This document shows positions 1 to 7,368 of a stretch of 27,144 bases of DNA, in pieces. The notes under the pieces were generated by a model that saw only the letters and a program-made list of their open reading frames with translations, did not search any database and was not told where the DNA came from. A program made the translations under genes and the position numbers. The number at the start of each line of letters is the position of its first letter. Position 1 is the first letter of the stretch. Origin of the DNA: CAZEAC01 sp964510065 (lineage in GTDB: Bacteria; Bdellovibrionota_C; UBA2361; CAIXSY01); assembly GCA_964510065.1 (NCBI GenBank), contig CAZEAC010000056.1:1-27144 (forward strand), given 5' to 3'.

Positions 1-89
1 AACGCTGCCGCCCGACGCTCAGAGTAGCGTTTCTCCTTTCGGAGAAACGCTACTACAGCTCTCCGCTCATCGGGGCGCCGCCGTATTTT
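1..89 (-). CDS. IS3-family transposase OrfB, N-terminal start only (partial)
   Basis: In the -1 frame relative to orfA the minus strand stays open from the orfA tail to the window edge. It reads DERRAVVAFLRKEKRYSERR from about position 71 on. Arg-rich starts followed by a SERRA segment are typical of IS3/IS407-group OrfB, the DDE integrase-like half. No independent start codon with a ribosome-binding site is visible, which fits production as an OrfAB fusion by -1 frameshifting between about 92 and 58. Only some 25 codons are present, so integrity of the catalytic domain cannot be judged. The start given is the AAA codon at the presumed slip site. Confidence 0.6.
23..54 (-). repeat. Perfect 14-bp inverted repeat in the orfA/orfB overlap
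   Basis: Arms 23-36 (AGTAGCGTTTCTCC) and 41-54 are exact reverse complements around a 4-nt loop (37-40). On the mRNA the stem begins at the orfA stop codon and is made of orfB codons. It could be a frameshift-stimulating or translation-limiting structure. It lies about 32 nt beyond the A-run, farther than the usual 5-9 nt for a stimulator, so the role is uncertain. Confidence 0.8.
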
Positions 90-337
90 TCGAGCCGCGT
101 CTTCAACGCATCGATATCGAGCTCTTTGTCGGCAAGTAGCCGCTTAAGCTTGCGGTTCTCCTCTTCAAGCATCCGAAGACAACGCACATCCGCTACCTCC
201 ATACCCTCGTACTTCTTTTTCCAGTTGTAGTACGTCGCATCGCTGATGCCATACTTCCGGCATACCTCTGCAACATTGCCCTTCGCTGCTTCGCCCATAA
301 TCCCGACGATCTGCTCTTCGCTATATCTTTTCTTCAT
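53..337 (-). CDS. IS3-family transposase OrfA (HTH_Tnp_1/transposase_8)
   Basis: This 94-residue protein is the DNA-binding subunit of an IS3-type transposase. The N-terminal half is a helix-turn-helix (EVCRKYGISDATYYNWKKK), followed by a leucine-zipper-like segment (MLEEENRKLKRLLADKELD) through which OrfA and OrfAB proteins multimerise. Length and motif order are those of IS407/IS3-group OrfA. The ATG is preceded by an unusually perfect ribosome-binding site (AAAGGAGG, spacer about 3-6 nt). The gene ends in TAG at 55-53, inside the overlap with orfB. A run of five A (minus strand 90-86) with a Lys AAA codon that could re-pair in the -1 frame is the best slippage site visible, though it is not a canonical X-XXY-YYZ heptamer. 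It is probably functional as OrfA. Confidence 0.92.
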   Translation of the reverse strand: MKKRYSEEQIVGIMGEAAKGNVAEVCRKYGISDATYYNWKKKYEGMEVADVRCLRMLEEENRKLKRLLADKELDIDALKTRLEKYGGAPMSGEL

Positions 338-397
338 GGTCCTCCTTTATAACAGGTAAACCTCTAATTTCAGCTGGTACTATTTTAGGAGCTCACG

Positions 398-556
398 TCC
401 CGGCCGCTTCACCGAGGCACTGTATATCTTGAAAATCAAGGCGAGCTTGAGCATGCACAATTCATTGCTGCCGATGAGTCCCCTAGTACAACCAAGCTTT
501 ATGATAGGAGGAAGGAAAATATTGCTATGAGCGAGATTGAGAAGATAAAATTCTAA
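398..556 (+). pseudogene. 3' remnant of a tyrosine recombinase/integrase truncated by the IS
   Basis: Fifty-two codons plus stop survive. The translation contains GELEHAQFIAADESPSTTKL followed by YDRRKEN and ends MSEIEKIKF. This matches the C-terminal end of XerD-like phage/island integrases, whose usual pattern is LEHAQ...AAHESPRTTKLYDR. The tyrosine codon at 500-502 would be the nucleophile. The conserved His of that pattern is an Asp here (codon 473-475) and the Arg of ESPRTTK is a Ser, so the copy may already have been inactive. The N-terminal and core parts are absent from the window, because the IS abuts the first remaining codons. The remnant marks a decayed integrated element. Confidence 0.8.
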
Positions 557-766
557 AGTACCTCAAAAAGCCAAAATGGTAGGGTCGTTTCGAGGTTAAG
601 TGGTTGAAATAGCCAAGGAATCAGGAAATTCTGTGGCGGTTTTCGCCCCTTTTAGCAGTAACACCCAACATTGACGGCAAACGTAACTAAAGAAGACAGC
701 ACATCGCATGAGGCTGTCGGACACTACTCTACAAAAGAAACAAGCTTCACGTGCCTGCCACCTCTT
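557..766. other. Intergenic region between integrase remnant and 720-aa gene
   Basis: No supportable gene. One short hairpin (GGCG at 635-638, CGCC at 644-647) followed by CCTTTT could be a weak terminator for the plus-strand remnant. This stretch might once have held an attachment site for the lost element, but no tRNA fragment or direct repeat was found. Confidence 0.4.
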
Positions 767-2929
767 TCAAGCTCTACGTCGGAACTTAAGCGTGTCGCCC
801 TCTACACGCACCTGCATATCAGCCCTTCGAAAAAGACTCGCGACAATACCATAAGGATTCGCCGGGCCGAAAAAGCCTTGCGTAGAAATTGTGCTTAAAG
901 CATCCGCGAGAGCACGAAGCGTGCTTGGCGGAATATAGATTTTCGCAGAGAGAAGTGCATCCTCCAACTGCTCCATGTTCACATGCTTATACTGCCTAAA
1001 CTGCTCAAGAACACTCATAATGCGTGGAATTCCGACTTTCTCCAAGGGTAGATCATACTCTCGGACCATGAACTGCTCGGTCGATCGGAGGAACTCAGCC
1101 GACGCGATCTCTTGGTGCGTGCTATCAAAGATTCGGAGTTCGTAGACTTTGTCACTTCTCCCAATGTCTTCGTTCCATATAGCTACGTTATTTATTAACA
1201 TAAACGACAACGCCTCATTTGGGCTGCGCTGCTTCTGTTCGCCAAGTACCCGCTCGAGATCAATTAGCATTTTCCGTGTAAAAGGGTTGAGCGCCACTTC
1301 CGTACCTCGAATCTGAGCTTCTTGATCGTGAAACACAGAAAACTGCCGAGGCGCTGCCAACGCACAAACGCGTGCCGCAGCGAGACGAATTGGCGCCATT
1401 TCAAAACTGGCGCTCGAGAACGAAACCTGCACAATTCCGCTCTTACTAAACTTAGCAAATTCTTGTTCGATTGCTCCTGCGCGAATATCGAGGGGATGGG
1501 GTGCTTGCTTCTGCCAGGGCAGGGTCAGATCCCAAGCATCCTGCGCATCTTGCTCATGGCGCGGTAAATAAATCGAATACGGCGATCGGGCGAAGAGCTC
1601 AATCTCATAATTGCCGCTATGAAAGCTCTGGACAACATCTTCCTCGCCACCCGAGCGATGCAAATAAACAGCTCCGAACAGGGGACAAGAAGCTATGAAA
1701 CTGTCGACATTTTTGAGGTTAGCATGCACATGGCCCCAGGCTCGCTCAGAAAGAAATGCGGCACCTGGAAGCGTTACTTCGTAGAGACATTTTGTACCAT
1801 TGGGGAGCGAAACCTCACGAAGGAGTGCGAAGTATTGCATCGCGAATGGGACTTCTCTTCGAGAGCGCGCCTGCTCGACTTCATTTTCAAAGTCGCGCCA
1901 TTTCATTGCGTTACCTTGCGAGAGGCTCAATGGTGAGACTTCAAATGAAAGGCTTTTATTCTGCGCTGAATAATCTAACTTCGCTTGCACATACTGCGAC
2001 GCAAGGAGCTCTTCTACCGGCTCAAGTGCACGCTTAAAAGCCGGCATGACTTTCTCGATATGAGGAGCGTGCAGCGCTGCAACTTTTAAAAGGTAGGTAA
2101 TAGTGCCGTCGGATTGAACAGTAAGAGTTCCGCTATCGGCAATACTTCGAGCACTATCGATAAGTTGGCGCGCCGGGCTATCGACAAGGTCTTCGTCCAG
2201 CTCTCGAAAGAGACGATTATCTCTCGCGGCATCACTGAAAGCATCTTTAAGCGCGGCGATTCTGTGCCAATGTAAAAGCTCAAAGAATCTTTCAAACGCA
2301 AAGCGCAGGTCGTGCTCGACTACATTTGCATGCGGCTGGGTGCTGGAGGGTTCAAAAACGTCAGCGCGATTTCGAAATTCGAAGACAAGACGGTTTATAT
2401 CAACTTCTTCATTTTGCCGATGACTGTGGTAAGCAAGCCCTCTCATAATCACTTGAAAGTGCCGAAGGCCATTCGGGAGATTCGCACGATCACAACTTAG
2501 TTGTTTATTAAGCAGGTTCTCGACTTCTTGAATCATCTGCCGATTCAACATAAATCCAAGATTGGCGGTTTCTTGAAGCCCCGCAAGGAAGGGTTGAATC
2601 GTGCCGGCAAAAAGCTTACATTTCGCGTCAGGCTCATCTGTTTCGGCAATCCGCATTTTTATATGCGTCATATCTTCGATATGCTGTCGCATTGCCTTCG
2701 ATACCGATTCGAATTTCTCTCGCAGGGGCTGGCCTGTAACTCGAGCTGAATATGGCGCGCATTCGATCTGAACTCGGACCAGACGATACACCATGGTATG
2801 AATTAGGCTCGCGACATCCCGATCGAACTTCTTAATGTAATGTTCAGATATTTCCCGCTCGACCCGCTTTGAAAGCGGTGCAGCGAAACGTGGCGACGGA
2901 TCCGACGGGGCAGGCGACGACTCTAACAT
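767..2929 (-). CDS. Hypothetical 720-aa soluble protein
   Basis: No family was recognised. The protein begins with a Ser/Pro-rich stretch (MLESSPAPSDPSPRF) and then appears largely helical for about 330 residues, with many charged and Leu-rich segments (for example HYIKKFDRDVASLIHTMVYR near residue 35). A mixed alpha/beta half follows and ends in a basic tail (KFRRRA). No signal peptide or membrane segment is visible, so it is probably cytoplasmic. The ATG at 2929 has no clear ribosome-binding site, and no better in-frame start exists nearby. It is a single-gene unit flanked by intergenic DNA on both sides and by a decayed mobile element downstream. The open frame of 720 codons with codon use like its neighbours makes it a real gene; function unknown. 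Confidence 0.8.
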   Translation of the reverse strand: MLESSPAPSDPSPRFAAPLSKRVEREISEHYIKKFDRDVASLIHTMVYRLVRVQIECAPYSARVTGQPLREKFESVSKAMRQHIEDMTHIKMRIAETDEPDAKCKLFAGTIQPFLAGLQETANLGFMLNRQMIQEVENLLNKQLSCDRANLPNGLRHFQVIMRGLAYHSHRQNEEVDINRLVFEFRNRADVFEPSSTQPHANVVEHDLRFAFERFFELLHWHRIAALKDAFSDAARDNRLFRELDEDLVDSPARQLIDSARSIADSGTLTVQSDGTITYLLKVAALHAPHIEKVMPAFKRALEPVEELLASQYVQAKLDYSAQNKSLSFEVSPLSLSQGNAMKWRDFENEVEQARSRREVPFAMQYFALLREVSLPNGTKCLYEVTLPGAAFLSERAWGHVHANLKNVDSFIASCPLFGAVYLHRSGGEEDVVQSFHSGNYEIELFARSPYSIYLPRHEQDAQDAWDLTLPWQKQAPHPLDIRAGAIEQEFAKFSKSGIVQVSFSSASFEMAPIRLAAARVCALAAPRQFSVFHDQEAQIRGTEVALNPFTRKMLIDLERVLGEQKQRSPNEALSFMLINNVAIWNEDIGRSDKVYELRIFDSTHQEIASAEFLRSTEQFMVREYDLPLEKVGIPRIMSVLEQFRQYKHVNMEQLEDALLSAKIYIPPSTLRALADALSTISTQGFFGPANPYGIVASLFRRADMQVRVEGDTLKFRRRA

Positions 2930-2998
2930 ACTTCAAATACGGGCCCACTATAGCCACAATTCCAGCCTCGGCAAAGGAAAAGCCGCACACCAAAACCC

Positions 2999-3023
2999 GG
3001 AAAGATCTGGAGGAAAGATCTGG
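2999..3023. repeat. Tandem 12-bp direct repeat
   Basis: GGAAAGATCTGG occurs at 2999-3010 and 3012-3023, separated by one base. It lies upstream of the 720-aa gene and downstream of the SHOCT gene, and could be an operator or a slippage duplication. Confidence 0.6.
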
Positions 3024-3095
3024 ACACCCAAACTCACGAAGCACATAACCATCTTAAACTATTAGATAAAGCCTCGAACCGAGTGTGGGTGTCCA
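3021..3095. repeat. 15-bp inverted repeat (one mismatch), 45-nt spacer
   Basis: TGGACACCCAAACTC at 3021-3035 pairs with GAGTGTGGGTGTCCA at 3081-3095 with one mismatch. It lies between the two minus-strand genes. It may be a terminator-like structure for the SHOCT gene, an operator or a remnant of a small palindromic element. No T-run follows. Confidence 0.5.
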
Positions 3096-3144
3096 AAAGA
3101 AGAGACTTTCGGAAAAACTTTCTGAGCGCCTTAAGCTCTTCGGG

Positions 3145-3765
3145 CTAGAGCTGTTGTAATATCTCATTTCGCTTAGTCTGATACTCTTCTTCGGAAATAA
3201 GTTTTGAACGGTACATCGATTCAAGCTGCTGCAGGCGCGAGGAGCAATCTGCGGATTTAGCTGAAGCATCAGGCCGAATGGCTGGGCTGGCGGGCTTGCC
3301 AGCGACCACTTGCTTATAGTGTTCCGTCACATCGGCGTAGACTGGGGTAACCACGCGTAGCTTTCCAGACCCGATCCCGCGACGAACTGCCATAATTATA
3401 CCGCAAATCAGAAGTAGAGTACCGATCATCGGAAGTACCGTTGAAATCAGTACGGTTCCGAAAATATTCTTTACAAAACCCGCGGCTTCTCCTCCAAGGC
3501 CGCTCACAAATTCGCCAGTCACTTCGCGACGTGCTCCTCGCGCATCGACACACTCAAAAAGGACTGAAGAGGCGTAGGAATTTGTACCGAGAAGGCGATG
3601 ACTGCCGCCAGTGCTCTTTTCAAGGCGCTCACCCGGCCGGCACAATGCCTCAGAAGTGGGATCTTGAAGGCCTGGAATCTTAAGACTGCCAAACTGAGTC
3701 GCCATCGGCACAACAAATCCACCAACAACGAGAAGCAGCCCAAACGCGATTAGTATTCGTGGCAT
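3145..3765 (-). CDS. Two-TM membrane protein with C-terminal SHOCT domain
   Basis: The 206-residue protein has a first membrane helix near residues 3-23 (ILIAFGLLLVVGGFVVP), an extracytoplasmic segment with two Cys (after ALCRPGERL and in FECVDARG), and a second helix around VLISTVLPMIGTLLLICGII. The last about 28 residues (LESMYRSKLISEEEYQTKR and onward) are a SHOCT domain, a short helical hairpin often found at protein ends and thought to mediate oligomerisation. The start is taken as the ATG at 3765, because GGAGGTGG lies about 10 nt upstream. A TTG at 3786 would be in frame but has no such signal. It follows the sulfatase gene by 25 nt, so the two are likely cotranscribed. A 6-bp hairpin (3134-3152) overlaps its stop. 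Confidence 0.8.
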   Translation of the reverse strand: MPRILIAFGLLLVVGGFVVPMATQFGSLKIPGLQDPTSEALCRPGERLEKSTGGSHRLLGTNSYASSVLFECVDARGARREVTGEFVSGLGGEAAGFVKNIFGTVLISTVLPMIGTLLLICGIIMAVRRGIGSGKLRVVTPVYADVTEHYKQVVAGKPASPAIRPDASAKSADCSSRLQQLESMYRSKLISEEEYQTKRNEILQQL

Positions 3766-3790
3766 CAAAAATCCCACCTCCGTCAATTGA

Positions 3791-5122
3791 TTACCCTAGA
3801 TACCCAAGCGATTTAAGATCCTCTAATTTCTCATCGTCCATATCGGAAGATTCAGTCACTTCGCCACGCCGGAAGCTACGCAACTTTAATTCCAACTTGC
3901 TGCTGAGCTCAGCAAGAAGCTCAGGATGCTTTTCTATCAAGTTGTGTCGCTCCTCGGGGTCTCTCACGATATCAAACAGCTGCGCTTTGCGGTTATGCTC
4001 CTGCACAATCAGATGAAAAGGAAATGATATCAGCGAGCTAATCTCACGTTTTCGCCGAAGCACCGATATCATACTCTGCTCGAGAGACTGCTCACCCTCG
4101 TCGCCCGCCAAGCGGGCGCTCAGCGATCTCCCATCAAGCAGAGGAGTCGCGGCTACTCCAGCAAGCTGCAAAAGGGTGGGGGTTATATCGGAGAGATTTA
4201 CTGGATCGCTTCGCATCTGAGGAACAACGCCTGGACCTGAAATGATGAGCGGAACAAAAAGCACCTCGCGAAAAAGCGTGCCTTGATGGCCCAGCCGATT
4301 ATGTTCGTAGAATGCCTCTCCATGGTCTGAAGTAATCACAAGAATCGTCTTTTCTAGAAGCGATCGATTTTCGAGATAGCGTAATAACTGTTCTAAGTTT
4401 GCGTCGGTGTGGCGAATTCCGCCATCATAGCGATCCGAAGTATAGCGCACCTCACCAGCGGAAAGCTTACGCTTACCCAATTTCCCACCGCCACAACCTC
4501 TGGTGTCAATCTGCACGGCATCGGGGCTATGAAACATCGAGAAGTAAGGCTCCGGCGGAACATACGGGCAATGCACATCGTAGGTGTGAAGAAAGAGAAA
4601 GAAAGGTTGTTCAGCAGGAACACCCTCCAGCGCTTCGATTGCTTTGCCGATCCGCTGCACAAACCCTTTGCGATTACTATTGAAAGTGTCAAACCCACGC
4701 TCAAAGCCAAAGTGCTTTGCCACGTAGCCACCATCGGCAAAACCAATAGTCCGATAGCCATTAGTTTGAAGATGCTCCTGAAGAAGCCGGGTGCTTTTCG
4801 GAATTCTCTGCGTTTTATCGTGGACCCCGTGACTCACTGGATGCAGACCACTAAGCATTGAGACATGCGACGGAAGGGTCCAGCTTGATTCGGCAACAAC
4901 ATTCTTGAAAACAGTTCCACGCGATCCGATTCGGTCTATGACCGGAGACGTCGGTCGCCCATAACCGTATATTCCAAGTCTATCCGAACGCAGCGTGTCG
5001 ATAGAGATTAACACGATGTTATAACGAGGCGCCTTACGCGCGAGCTGCCAATATATCGCCAGGCCTGCCGCTAATACCAAGCACAAACTGAGCAACGCGA
5101 GCGAGAACTTCCTTCGAAGCAT
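3791..5122 (-). CDS. Membrane-anchored sulfatase/alkaline-phosphatase superfamily hydrolase
   Basis: The 443-residue protein has an N-terminal membrane anchor (residues 5-26) and then a sulfatase fold. Metal-site motifs are SIDTLRSDRLG (Asp42) and TSDHGEAF (Asp266, His267), with HQG (His279) further on. The active-site segment reads SSWTLPSHVSMLSG: in the place of the C/S-x-P-S-R signature it has Thr82-x-Pro-Ser-His. Without Cys or Ser it cannot be converted to formylglycine, so a Thr nucleophile as in phosphoethanolamine/phosphoglycerol transferases and phosphodiesterases is more likely than true sulfatase activity. It is probably periplasmic, acting on an envelope phosphoester or sulfoester. 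It is the first gene of a pair with the SHOCT membrane protein. The divergent VOC gene starts only 22 bp away, across an AAGG-CTA-CCTT palindrome (5128-5138). Confidence 0.88.
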   Translation of the reverse strand: MLRRKFSLALLSLCLVLAAGLAIYWQLARKAPRYNIVLISIDTLRSDRLGIYGYGRPTSPVIDRIGSRGTVFKNVVAESSWTLPSHVSMLSGLHPVSHGVHDKTQRIPKSTRLLQEHLQTNGYRTIGFADGGYVAKHFGFERGFDTFNSNRKGFVQRIGKAIEALEGVPAEQPFFLFLHTYDVHCPYVPPEPYFSMFHSPDAVQIDTRGCGGGKLGKRKLSAGEVRYTSDRYDGGIRHTDANLEQLLRYLENRSLLEKTILVITSDHGEAFYEHNRLGHQGTLFREVLFVPLIISGPGVVPQMRSDPVNLSDITPTLLQLAGVAATPLLDGRSLSARLAGDEGEQSLEQSMISVLRRKREISSLISFPFHLIVQEHNRKAQLFDIVRDPEERHNLIEKHPELLAELSSKLELKLRSFRRGEVTESSDMDDEKLEDLKSLGYLG

Positions 5123-5144
5123 AGATTAAGGCTACCTTATTATC

Positions 5145-5561
5145 ATGAAGAATTTAATTGAACTACACGTTCCTGACTTTGACCAGGCACTCTCTTTTTA
5201 TACACTTCTGGGATTTCAGGTGGTCCGCGAAGAACCGTGTTATCGAGTAATAAAAAGCGGCGCTAACATTTTGAATTTGTACGGCGGTTCTCACGTAATA
5301 GCGCAGCACAGCCACTTCGGCAAATTCCCCACACACACTCCGCGCGGATTCGGGGTGGAGATCGTGCTTTTTTTTAACGAAATAGACGCGCTCTTTTTGC
5401 GACTACAGGCAAAAGCCCAAGTGGCAAGCCCTCCAAAACTACGCGCGTGGGGTGTTAACGATTTTCGTGTTGTCGATCCATTTGGCTTTTACCTGAGAAT
5501 AAGCGAGCCATATGACCCAATATCGCTTGCCACAACGTCCGACAAAATGACCGATAAGTAA
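5145..5561 (+). CDS. VOC (glyoxalase/bleomycin-resistance) superfamily protein
   Basis: The 138-residue protein has the paired beta-alpha-beta-beta-beta modules of the vicinal-oxygen-chelate fold. The first module starts IELHVPDFDQALSFYTLLGF and the second GFGVEIVLFFNEIDALFLRL; the C-terminal hallmark is VVDPFGFYLRISEP. Candidate metal ligands are His8 in the first strand and the Glu in the last strand (RISEP). Members include glyoxalases, dioxygenases and drug-binding proteins, and the substrate here cannot be told. Translation starts at the first ATG, 22 bp from the divergent sulfatase gene, with only a distant AAGG. The stop lies inside a 10-bp hairpin that probably serves both converging transcripts. 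Confidence 0.85.
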   Translation: MKNLIELHVPDFDQALSFYTLLGFQVVREEPCYRVIKSGANILNLYGGSHVIAQHSHFGKFPTHTPRGFGVEIVLFFNEIDALFLRLQAKAQVASPPKLRAWGVNDFRVVDPFGFYLRISEPYDPISLATTSDKMTDK

Positions 5562-5573
5562 CGTTATCGGTCA
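5548..5573. terminator. Hairpin between convergent genes
   Basis: TGACCGATAA (5548-5557) and TTATCGGTCA (5564-5573) form a perfect 10-bp stem with a 6-nt loop that overlaps the VOC stop codon. There is no strong T-run on either side, so termination efficiency is uncertain. Position and symmetry suit a bidirectional terminator. Confidence 0.5.
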
Positions 5574-5589
5574 AATTAGGTACATTCAG

Positions 5590-6057
5590 TTATCGCCGCA
5601 GTGCCGCGTCTATCGCACTTGCGTCAAATCCTCGAATAACTGCCGAACCTATCTTCACAAGTGGCACACCGCGGCCACCCAGCTGTTGGTACGTTTTGTA
5701 GGCCGCTCCATTCTTCTCGATGTCGTACCGGGTATAGCGAACTCCCTTTTGGCCGAGATATCGCTCAAGGCCTTTACAAATTCCACACCACGAAGTGACA
5801 AAGACTTCGACCTTTCTTGCAGCGCCGTACGCCAACGTTCGCCGCGCCTCGTGGTCTCCCTTAGATTCTCGGTGTTCGTAACGTGTTATTGGCGGCAACA
5901 CAGGATTTTTTTCAAGCTGGTCACGATATTCTTCCGGTACTTTCGAAGGATCGTTCACGTAATGCACTTTTCCCGAGCTATCAACATACTGAACGATGTC
6001 AGCGAACGTGGATTGAGCGAATAAGAAAAATCCTATGACCAAGAGAGAGAAACGCAT
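5590..6057 (-). CDS. Secreted DUF4124-glutaredoxin protein
   Basis: The 155-residue protein has a signal peptide (residues 1-19, cleavage likely after TFA), a DUF4124 segment (about 20-45, IVQYVDSSGKVHYVNDP), a short linker and a glutaredoxin/thioredoxin-fold domain from about 82. The active site is TSWCGICKGLERYL (Cys91, Cys94) and the cis-Pro loop GRGVPLVKIG (Pro132). It is probably periplasmic and catalyses thiol-disulfide exchange, perhaps reducing or isomerising disulfides of envelope proteins. DUF4124 often precedes such domains in proteobacterial proteins. The gene starts 7 nt after the stop of the upstream orphan, without a clear ribosome-binding site, suggesting translational coupling. 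Confidence 0.88.
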   Translation of the reverse strand: MRFSLLVIGFFLFAQSTFADIVQYVDSSGKVHYVNDPSKVPEEYRDQLEKNPVLPPITRYEHRESKGDHEARRTLAYGAARKVEVFVTSWCGICKGLERYLGQKGVRYTRYDIEKNGAAYKTYQQLGGRGVPLVKIGSAVIRGFDASAIDAALRR

Positions 6058-6064
6058 GTTTACT

Positions 6065-6874
6065 TTAATCTTTTACCGAGCACTGCTTCGGCGCGGACCA
6101 ATCTCGGCACTCTTCGGTAAGTATCCAAAGTTTTCTCGATGCGCGAACCAGCCCGGCTAAATGAGCCGATTTTCCAAAACCTAGCTCCGCAAGTGGTGCG
6201 CTTTCGGGGCTCCAGTAGCGCCGTCGAAGCTGTTCAAGATCGGAGCGAAGCGACTCGACCAGCGGTACACGATCGAAACTCCCAAGCTCTGCGTTAAGCC
6301 TCGCAATGAAACCATTGATTGGAACACCAAAAGCCTTGCGCGTTGATTTATCAATCTGATGTATATTCGTCAGCACGCTCCAATCAACGAGCGCCTTAAA
6401 TGAACGAAGAGCAATTGCCTGCGCTGTAAAGTTATAAGGGTGAAGCTCGATATCAACTACCTTCTGTACTGCTTCCGCGCCACACACAAGTGCCGAAGCA
6501 TACCGCAGCGCGTGTTCGCAATGCGCTCCTCCCTTGGCAAATGCCAGAAGCGCGTCACACGCGGCATGAAGAAAACCCTGCAAAGCAAACTTTTTTCTGT
6601 GGACCGCATCTTGCAATGCCGAAGATACCGATTCAACTTCTAAGTTATCAATCGAGCTGCACGCAGTCGCATTTTCCCCACGTGCCCCTGCGGCTTTCTC
6701 AAATTGTGCCGCGAGCGCCGCACATAGTCTCGAGAAATCAGGATAATTTTTCTCGATACTTGCGAGTGCTGCGGCAACACGCTCTCCACGCTCCCGAAAT
6801 ACCAATTTATTGCTTAGTTCGCGCTGCGACCCGGCTAACGCACTCGAGGAAAATTTCAATTCTAGATCTGGCAT
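6065..6874 (-). CDS. Hypothetical 269-aa helical protein
   Basis: No family recognised. The predicted protein is mostly alpha-helical and soluble, with no signal peptide. It is rich in Ala/Leu and contains several Cys (ATACSSIDN, AACDALLAF, HCEHALRYASALVCGAE, and EECRDWSAPKQCSV near the end). The start is taken as ATG at 6874; a TTG two codons upstream is also in frame, and neither has a clear ribosome-binding site. It is followed after 7 nt by the DUF4124-glutaredoxin gene, so the two form an operon. The Cys content and the thiol-redox partner could be linked, but this protein looks cytoplasmic while the partner is exported. Confidence 0.7.
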   Translation of the reverse strand: MPDLELKFSSSALAGSQRELSNKLVFRERGERVAAALASIEKNYPDFSRLCAALAAQFEKAAGARGENATACSSIDNLEVESVSSALQDAVHRKKFALQGFLHAACDALLAFAKGGAHCEHALRYASALVCGAEAVQKVVDIELHPYNFTAQAIALRSFKALVDWSVLTNIHQIDKSTRKAFGVPINGFIARLNAELGSFDRVPLVESLRSDLEQLRRRYWSPESAPLAELGFGKSAHLAGLVRASRKLWILTEECRDWSAPKQCSVKD

Positions 6875-6889
6875 ATTCAATAAAATAAA

Positions 6890-7368
6890 ACAGAAGATGA
6901 AAATCTATCAAAAACTCCCTCACAGATACTACTTAAATTCGAGATTAGCAATTTTCTTGAAGGAAATGCGCCTTTTTAGTTCAACCTATCAACATTTATT
7001 AGAATACTAATTCGGAAGGATTCAGCTATAAATGGTAGCCTCTTGGTGGAGTTAAACATCTGTGCTAGCTTTCCCCTCGTCGAGTTAAGAAAAAATTGGT
7101 CAGCTGTTTTGACGATGTAGGACTCGCGCTTTGAGCAATTGATTGCAGCCCCTTTTTGGGTTGCAGGGAATAAAAGCTCTACTTTTGTTGTTAGTTTCAT
7201 AGATACATTCGCCCCCGCTTAACAGGGATAGGTGCTTGAAGGTTGTACTGGCAGCAATAGTCAGTTTGCCTTGGAAGAGCATCACGCGAAGTATCGAATT
7301 TGATTATTAATTACTACTGTTTTTTCCTTCGCTCTGGGTTTCTACTCGGAGGGGAGCTTGTTGCCCTT
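6890..7368. other. A+T-rich gene-free region
   Basis: No convincing gene in either strand. It contains one hairpin around a T5 loop (7144-7164, with CAGCCC paired to GGGTTG) and a possible sigma-70 promoter for the HAD gene (TTGGAA at 7271-7276, 17-nt spacer, TCGAAT at 7294-7299; four of six matches in each box). The A+T-rich 5' part is the natural place for the promoter of the minus-strand 269-aa gene. Confidence 0.4.

Larger units (their letters stand above)
1..395 (-). mobile_element. IS3-family insertion sequence, 5' part, cut by window edge
   Basis: The element holds a complete orfA and the first codons of orfB in the -1 frame, the standard IS3 layout. The outer boundary is placed at 395, because the minus strand there begins TGAGCTCCTAAAATAG, a 5'-TG end as in IS3-family terminal repeats. 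Just beyond it the plus strand turns into the reading frame of a truncated tyrosine recombinase. That frame meets a stop (386-388) as soon as it is read into the IS, which supports the junction. The other end, its inverted repeat and the target duplication lie outside the window, so the exact terminus is inferred. Confidence 0.75.

Noticed and set aside
4409..4861. 150-codon plus-strand frame inside the sulfatase gene
   Set aside because: The minus-strand frame carries the conserved sulfatase motifs over the same bases, so this is a shadow.
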